From assembly GCA_045541115.1 (NCBI GenBank), contig JAZQIM010000012.1, positions 62,001 to 126,000 on the forward strand: a stretch of DNA of 64,000 nucleotides. The letters are read 5' to 3'. The stretch comes from Aphodoplasma sp045541115 (GTDB lineage Bacteria; Bacillota; Clostridia; UBA1381; UMGS1253). Below the pieces are notes generated by a model, which was given only the letters and a program-made list of their open reading frames with translations, was not told the DNA's origin and made no database searches. The stretch's first letter is position 1. Each line of letters starts with the position of its first letter. The position numbers were made by a program, and so were the translations under genes. Shown here in pieces: positions 59,096 through 64,000 of the stretch.

Positions 59096-59512
59096 TTATA
59101 AGTTGTTTGAGCATGCATCGCACATGCCGTATATAACAGTTTTGGTGCCGTCAACAACAAAGCCGTGATCGCTTGTCATGTGGTTAAAAACGCAGTCGAG
59201 CATCTCGCAGTCGACGTGCAGAAGATGGCCGCAGTTTGTGCACTTAAAATGATAGTGCATTTTGCAATCTGTGTTGTCGCCGATATATTCATAACACGCG
59301 CTTTTTGAGTTTGATACAAAATACTTGCGCACGCGCCCTTCGTTTACGAGCTTATCCATATATCTGTATATTGTCGTTTTGCCTACGCTTATACCGAGTG
59401 ATGTAAGGGCGATAGTAATATCGTCAACACTTAAATGGTGCGATGCGTTGTTTTTTAGAAATTCAAGTATTTCGTTTCTTTGTTTTGTGTTATATCCATT
59501 TTTGTTTCGCAA
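59096..59512 (-). CDS. zur: Fur-family regulator, probable zinc uptake regulator
   Basis: 138 aa. RNEILEFLKNNASHHLSVDDI and VGKTTIYRYMDKLVNEGRVRK make the winged helix. The dimer domain has KCTNCGHLLHVDC and a C-terminal MCDACSNNL, the structural zinc CxxC pairs. HYHFKC and DHGF fit regulatory metal ligands. First gene of the znu operon, with a Fur-type palindrome over its own transcription start, so autorepression by metal is likely. Zur rather than Fur or PerR is inferred from the cotranscribed transporter. Confidence 0.9.
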   Translation of the reverse strand: MRNKNGYNTKQRNEILEFLKNNASHHLSVDDITIALTSLGISVGKTTIYRYMDKLVNEGRVRKYFVSNSKSACYEYIGDNTDCKMHYHFKCTNCGHLLHVDCEMLDCVFNHMTSDHGFVVDGTKTVIYGMCDACSNNL

Positions 59513-59532
59513 ATATGCTCACCTGCCTTGAA

Positions 59533-59590
59533 TTTGAAAATGAAAATCAATTTCAAATTAGATTATACTACACATCTTATGAGGTGTCAA
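59533..59590 (-). promoter_or_regulatory. zur-znu promoter and Fur/Zur-type operator
   Basis: Minus strand TTGACA (59590-59585), 17-nt spacer, TATAAT (59567-59562). Just downstream of the -10 lies a near-perfect palindrome, TTTGAAA-TGA-TCA-TTTCAAA with short central gaps (59533-59557), placed over the expected transcription start. Confidence 0.78.
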
Positions 59591-59683
59591 TTACGTTAAG
59601 GAAATTTTCATAAAAATATTGACAAAACTGCTGTTCGGATGGTACGCTAGCGGTAATATGATATGAATATGGGGAGGATGTAT

Positions 59684-60124
59684 ATGAGAGCGTTAATTCA
59701 AAGGGTTCTGCGCGCAAGCGTTTCAATTGATGGTAATATATGTTCAAAAATAGAAAAAGGATTTCTGATACTGCTTGGCGTAGAAGAAAACGATACAGAA
59801 GAAGATGCTGTATACCTTGCAAAAAAGTGCTGTGGTCTTCGCATATTTGAAGATGGTGACGGCAAGATGAATTTATCAGTAAGCCAGGTTGGTGGCTCGT
59901 TTTTAGTTGTATCGAATTTTACGCTCTATGGCGATTGCAGAAAAGGTAACAGACCGAGCTTTGCTATGGCTGCACGAGGCGAAAAGGCACTGCCGCTTTA
60001 TGAAAAGTTCGTCTCATGTGTTTGCGAAAATGGCATTGTTTGTGAGACGGGGACATTTGGCGCTGATATGAAAATAGAGCTTATAAATGACGGCCCCGTT
60101 ACGGTTTTAGTCGAAAGTGTGTGA
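59684..60124 (+). CDS. dtd: D-aminoacyl-tRNA deacylase
   Basis: 146 aa from ATG 59684 after GGGGAGGA. Removes D-amino acids mischarged on tRNA. MRALIQRVLRASVSIDG is the usual opening, GGSFLVVSNFTLYGDCRKGNRPSF holds the catalytic SQFTLY-like block (here SNFTLY), and TGTFGADMKIELINDGPVTV holds the GP-containing motif. An organism with two alanine racemase genes may have particular use for it. Confidence 0.95.
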   Translation: MRALIQRVLRASVSIDGNICSKIEKGFLILLGVEENDTEEDAVYLAKKCCGLRIFEDGDGKMNLSVSQVGGSFLVVSNFTLYGDCRKGNRPSFAMAARGEKALPLYEKFVSCVCENGIVCETGTFGADMKIELINDGPVTVLVESV

Positions 60125-60160
60125 AAAAATAAGTATTTTGACTATTTGTATAAAAAATAA

Positions 60161-60189
60161 TTGACACATATAATTTTTAATGGTATCAT
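60161..60189 (+). promoter_or_regulatory. Promoter for the lysine-riboswitch operon
   Basis: TTGACA (60161-60166), 17-nt spacer, TATCAT (60184-60189), about 10 nt before the riboswitch. Confidence 0.78.
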
Positions 60190-60198
60190 ATATGTATA

Positions 60199-60368
60199 GT
60201 GATAGAGGAGCATTTTTCATCAGTAACGAATAGGGAGGCGTCCGACAGCCGTGATTACCGTTCGTGAAAGGGGACGATGCCGAAGGGTGCCGTATGTCTG
60301 GACCGGCACATCTGGATGTGCGGTTAATAGCTGTACGTTTGTCACCTTATTGGTGGAGAGCTATCTGC
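60199..60368 (+). ncRNA. Lysine riboswitch (L box)
   Basis: P1 pairs GATAG (60201-60205) with CTATC (60361-60365). GATAGAGGAGC matches the GATAGAGGTGC loop-E opening; GAAAGGGGACGATGCCGAAG is the P4/P5 core; AATAGCTG followed by TTTGTCACC...GGTGGAGAGCTATC matches the 3' side. It precedes asd-dapA-dapB, which make lysine/diaminopimelate, so lysine should lower their expression. Confidence 0.93.
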
Positions 60369-60402
60369 AAAATATTCTGGCATAGATTATATGCTTATAT
60401 TT

Positions 60403-60431
60403 GGCAGCGGTGCTCTGTGCCGGTGCTTTTT
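60403..60431 (+). terminator. Probable riboswitch-controlled terminator
   Basis: GGCAGCGGTGC (60403-60413), TCT loop, GTGCCGGTGCT (60417-60427): about 11 pairs with one mismatch and some G-U pairs, followed by TTTTAATTG. Placed between the lysine aptamer and asd. Confidence 0.65.
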
Positions 60432-60466
60432 AATTGTAAAAAATATCAAAAGGAGTTTGATTTAAT

Positions 60467-61546
60467 ATGAAACAGTACAATGTAGCAGTAATAGGTGCAA
60501 CCGGAATGGTTGGACAGCGCTTTATAAGCCTTCTTGACAAGCATCCGTGGTTTAACATAAAAGTGCTTGCAGCATCATCAAGAAGTGCAGGCAAAGCATA
60601 TAAAGATGCGGTTGGCAGTCGCTGGGCGATGAAGACGGCTCTTCCCGAGAGCGTAGCAGACATGATAGTTATGGATGCAGATGCTGATAAGGCAAAGATT
60701 GCAGGCATGGTTGACTTTGCATTTTGCGCAGTTGACATGAAGAAAGACGAGATACGCGCACTTGAAGAAGAATATGCAAAGCTTGAGTGCCCGATTATGT
60801 CAAACAACTCGGCACACAGACATACAGACGATGTACCGATGATTATACCGGAAATAAATGCGGACCATGCACAGATAATTGAGTCGCAGAAGAAACGTCT
60901 TGGTACAAAGCGCGGCTTTATAGCAGTAAAATCGAACTGCTCTATCCAGAGCTATGTTCCTGCGCTTCATCCGCTTATGAAGTATGGCGTAAAGGAAGTT
61001 GTAGCATGTACATATCAGGCAATTTCCGGCGCTGGCAAAACATTTGAAACATGGCCGGAAATGGTTGACAATCTTATTCCATACATTGGCGGCGAAGAAG
61101 AAAAGAGTGAAAAAGAGCCGATGAAGGTATGGGGCAAAATTGAAGGCGATAAGATAGTAGATGCTACGAGCCCGAAGATTACGACACAGTGTCTGCGTGT
61201 GCCTGTAAGTGATGGCCACACTGCAGCAGTATTTGTATCGTTTGAAAACAAACCTTCAATTGACGAAATAAAGCAAGCATGGATGGAATTTTCAGGCGAG
61301 CCGCAGGCGTTGAATTTGCCATCTGCGCCGAAGCAGTTTTTAAATTACTTTGAAGAGGACAACAGACCGCAGGCGAAGCTTGACCGTGATTTAGAGGGTG
61401 GTATGGCAGTATCAATCGGTAGACTTCGCGCTGATACAGTATACGATTATAAGTTTGTATCACTTTCACATAATACGCTTCGTGGCGCAGCGGGCGGTGC
61501 TGTTTTAATGGCAGAGCTACTTGCAGCAAAAGGATATTTTGATTGA
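60467..61546 (+). CDS. asd: Aspartate-semialdehyde dehydrogenase
   Basis: 359 aa, ATG after AAAGGAG. Reduces aspartyl phosphate to the semialdehyde. VAVIGATGMVGQRFISLL is the NADP-binding opening, IAVKSNCSIQSYVPAL holds the active-site Cys, YQAISGAGKTFETWPEM follows, and LRVPVSDGHTAAVFVSFE holds the catalytic His. It belongs to the longer archaeal/fungal-type subgroup also seen in some clostridia. First gene after the lysine riboswitch. Confidence 0.96.
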   Translation: MKQYNVAVIGATGMVGQRFISLLDKHPWFNIKVLAASSRSAGKAYKDAVGSRWAMKTALPESVADMIVMDADADKAKIAGMVDFAFCAVDMKKDEIRALEEEYAKLECPIMSNNSAHRHTDDVPMIIPEINADHAQIIESQKKRLGTKRGFIAVKSNCSIQSYVPALHPLMKYGVKEVVACTYQAISGAGKTFETWPEMVDNLIPYIGGEEEKSEKEPMKVWGKIEGDKIVDATSPKITTQCLRVPVSDGHTAAVFVSFENKPSIDEIKQAWMEFSGEPQALNLPSAPKQFLNYFEEDNRPQAKLDRDLEGGMAVSIGRLRADTVYDYKFVSLSHNTLRGAAGGAVLMAELLAAKGYFD

Positions 61547-61621
61547 TTTTGCGCAAAAAGTTTAATTGATGCATATATTGAAACAAACGAGTTTTTATAT
61601 GATTAAAGGGAGGACTTCTAT

Positions 61622-62509
61622 ATGAAAAAGCCAATTTTCACAGGTTCGGGTGTTGCTATTGTTACACCATTTACAGAAAATGGGGTTGACTTCGACAAGC
61701 TTGGAGAGCTTATCGAGTTTCATATTGCAAATAAGACAGATGCGATAATCATATGCGGAACGACGGGCGAAGCATCTACAATGCCTGACGAGGAGCATTT
61801 AAGCGCTATAGAATATACAGTAAAGAAAACAGCAGGTAGAATTCCTGTTATTGCAGGCACAGGCTCGAACGATACACCGCATGCAATAAAGCTTTCAAAG
61901 CGTGCCGAAGAACTTGGCTGTGATGGATTGTTGATTGTTACGCCTTATTATAATAAAACATCGAAAAAGGGTTTATATCTTCACTATAAGGCGATTGCCG
62001 AGAGCGTTAATATTCCGATTATACTTTATAACGTACCGGGCAGAACAAAGATGTCATTTCCGATTGATACGCTTAAGGAGCTTGCAAAAATTGATAATAT
62101 TGTGGCTATAAAAGAGGCGAGCGGAGATATATCTTATTTGTCGCACGTTGCTGCACAGGTAAGTGAGCTTGCGATTTATTCGGGAAATGATGATATGGTA
62201 ATCCCGACATTGTCAGTAGGCGGCATAGGCGTTATTTCCGTTGCTGCAAACATTATTCCTGAAGATATGCACAATATGTGCCAGCTTTATTTTGACGGCA
62301 AGGTTAAAGAGGCAGCAAAAATGCAGCTTGATGCGCTTGATTTGATTGATAAGCTGTTTATTGAAGTGAATCCGATACCGGTCAAAAATGCGATGAATAT
62401 GCTTGGATACAATGTAGGACCGCTTCGTATGCCGCTATGTGACCTTGAGGATAAAAATGCAGAGCTTGTGAAGAAATCGCTTATTGATTACGGCCTTGAA
62501 GTAAAATAG
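61622..62509 (+). CDS. dapA: 4-hydroxy-tetrahydrodipicolinate synthase
   Basis: 295 aa, ATG after GGGAGGAC. Condenses pyruvate with aspartate semialdehyde. SGVAIVTPFTENGVDFDKL, CGTTGEASTMPDEEH, LYNVPGRTKMS (Tyr of the proton relay) and NIVAIKEASGD (Schiff-base Lys) are all present. Full length. Second gene of the lysine-regulated operon; the pathway also feeds dipicolinate for spores. Confidence 0.97.
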   Translation: MKKPIFTGSGVAIVTPFTENGVDFDKLGELIEFHIANKTDAIIICGTTGEASTMPDEEHLSAIEYTVKKTAGRIPVIAGTGSNDTPHAIKLSKRAEELGCDGLLIVTPYYNKTSKKGLYLHYKAIAESVNIPIILYNVPGRTKMSFPIDTLKELAKIDNIVAIKEASGDISYLSHVAAQVSELAIYSGNDDMVIPTLSVGGIGVISVAANIIPEDMHNMCQLYFDGKVKEAAKMQLDALDLIDKLFIEVNPIPVKNAMNMLGYNVGPLRMPLCDLEDKNAELVKKSLIDYGLEVK

Positions 62510-62555
62510 GGTTTATATACGAACATAAATACAAAAGAACGATGAGGTTTTAAAT

Positions 62556-63314
62556 ATGGTAAAGATTATACTTAATGGCGCAAACGGCAAAATGGGGCAA
62601 GTAATTACGCGTCTTGCAGCTGATATGGAGGATGTGTGCATTGTTGCCGGCGTAGATATAAACGACAGCATAACAAACAGCTATCCTGTATATAGCGATA
62701 TTTTTGATGTAAGAGAGAGTGCGGATGTCATCATCGATTTTTCACATCCAATGTGTCTTGAGTCTGTCTTAAAATATGCTTGCCAGAACAAAATTCCATC
62801 GATAATTGCAACAACAGGTCTAAATGATAATCAAAAGGAGCTAATAATAAAGGCTTCAAAAGATACACCGATATTTTTCTCGGCTAATATGAGCCTAGGA
62901 ATAAACCTTATAATTGATCTTGCAAAGCGTGCGGCAAAACTTCTTGAGGGTAATTTCGATATAGAAATAGTTGAAAGACACCACAGACAGAAGATTGACG
63001 CTCCGAGCGGAACGGCGCTTGCTATAGCCGATGAAATATCGAGTGTTTTATCAGAGCCGAGCGCATATGTATATGACCGTCACTCGCAGCGTAAAAAACG
63101 CACAAAGACGGAAATAGGTCTTCACGCAGTACGCGGCGGAACGATTGTAGGCGACCATGAGATTATATTTGCAGGAACTGATGAGGTAATTGAGATATCG
63201 CATCATGCATCGTCAAAAGAGGTTTTTGCGGTAGGGGCGCTTCGCGCAGCGCAGTTTATTAAAGGTAAAGAAGCCGGAATGTATAATATGAACGATTTAG
63301 TATCGAGTTTATAA
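62556..63314 (+). CDS. dapB: 4-hydroxy-tetrahydrodipicolinate reductase
   Basis: 252 aa, ATG after GATGAGG. KIILNGANGKMGQVITRLA is the nucleotide-binding loop; DVIIDFSHPMCL, IIATTGLN and FSANMSLGINLI follow. VERHHRQKIDAPSGTALAIAD holds the catalytic His-His and Lys. HAVRGGTIVGDHEIIFAG follows. Third gene of the lysine-regulated operon. Confidence 0.97.
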   Translation: MVKIILNGANGKMGQVITRLAADMEDVCIVAGVDINDSITNSYPVYSDIFDVRESADVIIDFSHPMCLESVLKYACQNKIPSIIATTGLNDNQKELIIKASKDTPIFFSANMSLGINLIIDLAKRAAKLLEGNFDIEIVERHHRQKIDAPSGTALAIADEISSVLSEPSAYVYDRHSQRKKRTKTEIGLHAVRGGTIVGDHEIIFAGTDEVIEISHHASSKEVFAVGALRAAQFIKGKEAGMYNMNDLVSSL

Positions 63315-63333
63315 ATTATAAGGAGGCGGTTAT

Positions 63334-63795
63334 ATTAAGCAAGCGTACACAATTTCACTTAAAGATAATGTAGAAGTTGTTACAATTGATAAACTGCCAA
63401 ATGTTAAGGACACACTTTACAATATATTTAGCATTATTTCGGAGCAGGAAATAATTGTTGATATGATTTGCTGTATAGGGAATTGCAGAAGTGAGCTATG
63501 TGTGTCGTTTAGCACAGATAAACATTCTATAGCCCGTCTTATGATGGCGCTGCAAAAAATAAAGACCTTTTATAAGAAGGCCACTACAAATATAAACGGC
63601 GCAAACACAAAGATAGTTTTAAGTGGTGATATGGGAAGAAAAACAGGCGTTGTTGCGCGGGCGTTTGGATGTATTTGTAAAAGCGATATTGATATAAAGC
63701 TTATTACAACGAGTGAAAATGAAATATCAGTTGTCGTAAGCGATGTCGATGTCGATGCAGTTTGTGATATTTATGAAAAAGAATTTAATATTTAA
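63334..63795 (+). CDS. Stand-alone double ACT-domain protein (aspartokinase regulatory-type), AUU start
   Basis: 153 aa if started at ATT 63334, which lies 7 nt after AGGAGG (63320-63325 region). No ATG, GTG or TTG occurs in frame between that ribosome site and ATG 63463, and starting at the latter would remove most of the first ACT domain. The upstream codons read KQAYTISLKDNVEVVTIDKL, which completes ACT domain 1 (VKDTLYNIFSII). ACT domain 2 begins at TKIVLSGDMGRKTGVVARAF. Both resemble the C-terminal regulatory part of aspartokinase, but no kinase domain is present. Last gene of the lysine operon; it may bind lysine or partner a kinase encoded elsewhere. Confidence 0.78.
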   Translation: MKQAYTISLKDNVEVVTIDKLPNVKDTLYNIFSIISEQEIIVDMICCIGNCRSELCVSFSTDKHSIARLMMALQKIKTFYKKATTNINGANTKIVLSGDMGRKTGVVARAFGCICKSDIDIKLITTSENEISVVVSDVDVDAVCDIYEKEFNI

Positions 63796-63800
63796 ATGAA

Positions 63801-63832
63801 AAAACAGCAACCGTAATCGGTTGCTGTTTTTA
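63801..63832. terminator. Terminator of the asd-dapAB-ACT operon
   Basis: AAAACAGCAACCG (63801-63813), TAAT loop, CGGTTGCTGTTTT (63818-63830), then TATT. T-rich on both strands and shared with the convergent gene at the window edge. Confidence 0.92.
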
Positions 63833-63849
63833 TTCTAAGACAGAATGAT

Positions 63850-64000
63850 TTATGCTTCTCCTCGTGTTAAGTTTTCTGCATAATCGCGCAAGCTTTCAAA
63901 TGAATTTACGCTGTCGGCGCGTGAATCAATTTGCTCTTTTACATAATCGGGAAGTGAGCGGTAATATGAATTTGCATCTTGCTCGCTGTTTAAAAGTGAC
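63850..64000 (-). CDS. Small conserved clostridial protein, C-terminal part (cut by window edge)
   Basis: About 49 codons up to the TAA at 63850-63852, frame open to the window edge. The sequence includes DANSYYRSLPDYVKEQIDSR and SFESLRDYAENLTRGEA. It resembles short unnamed clostridial proteins ending in S-F-E-x-L-x-x-Y-A-x-N-L. The start lies outside the window and the function is unknown. Confidence 0.65.
   Translation of the reverse strand, partial: SLLNSEQDANSYYRSLPDYVKEQIDSRADSVNSFESLRDYAENLTRGEA

Noticed and set aside
1..64000. CRISPR arrays, insertion sequences or prophage
   Set aside because: No spaced direct repeats, transposase genes or phage structural genes were seen anywhere in the window.

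Overview
This window is bacterial chromosome from a low-GC, spore-forming Firmicute, most likely class Clostridia. The evidence is AT-rich intergenic DNA, many TTGACA/TATAAT promoters with 17-nt spacers, strong AGGAGG ribosome sites, frequent TTG and GTG starts, sporulation genes (spoIIE, spoIIID), a one-piece tmRNA, an L-box (lysine) riboswitch and clostridial gene orders such as mreBCD-mrdA-minCDE-mgsA and alr-ndoAI-ndoA. I cannot name a genus.

Layout, left to right. 1-4338 (minus strand): start of prfA, an alanine racemase paralog, a FemX-type aminoacyltransferase, a secreted anchored protein resembling a 5'-nucleotidase C-terminal domain, and a Cys-rich protein. 4438-9164: ogg, tyrS, thyA, a DHFR fused to a DUF2007-like domain, rnhA and a YkuS-like gene. 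9355-14838: iscS-iscU, spoIIE with a small membrane protein, smpB and ssrA. 14989-16836: an AT-rich two-gene unit directly downstream of tmRNA, toxin/immunity-like. 17206-20743: a hisD-like, hisB-like, HAD phosphatase, fumarase-beta operon. 20782-23288: tyrosine recombinase, split chromate transporter, spoIIID. 23582-25638: an acetylxylan-esterase-like hydrolase and tRNA-Leu within a repeat-rich spacer. 25638-31385: acpS, nnrD, alr, the ndoAI/ndoA toxin-antitoxin pair, a secreted protein and radC. 31702-35280: rpmG-secE-nusG-rplKA-rplJL with leader RNAs. 35388-43737: a NahK-like sugar kinase, purC, malQ, Nudix, zapA, U32 protease, NusG-II, Gx transporter and maf. 43776-50589: mreBCD, PBP2, minCDE, mgsA. 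50640-56540: XRE regulator, metK, an MBOAT/DHHW/DUF4358 acylation cluster. 56578-59590: zur-znuACB operon. 59684-63795: dtd, then a lysine-riboswitch-controlled asd-dapA-dapB-ACT operon. The right edge holds the end of a small conserved gene.

Most of the window is housekeeping. The least ordinary pieces are: the hisD/hisB-like operon, whose two enzymes lack several expected metal-site residues and which has no other his genes nearby; the unit after ssrA; the DHFR fusion with an internal ribosome site and GTG start; a stand-alone double-ACT protein that seems to begin with an AUU codon; paired L1-stalk look-alike hairpins before rplK and rplA; and a spoIIE promoter with an exact 0A box and a 21-nt spacer. 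All assignments come from reading the sequence and from memory of protein families; no database search was run.
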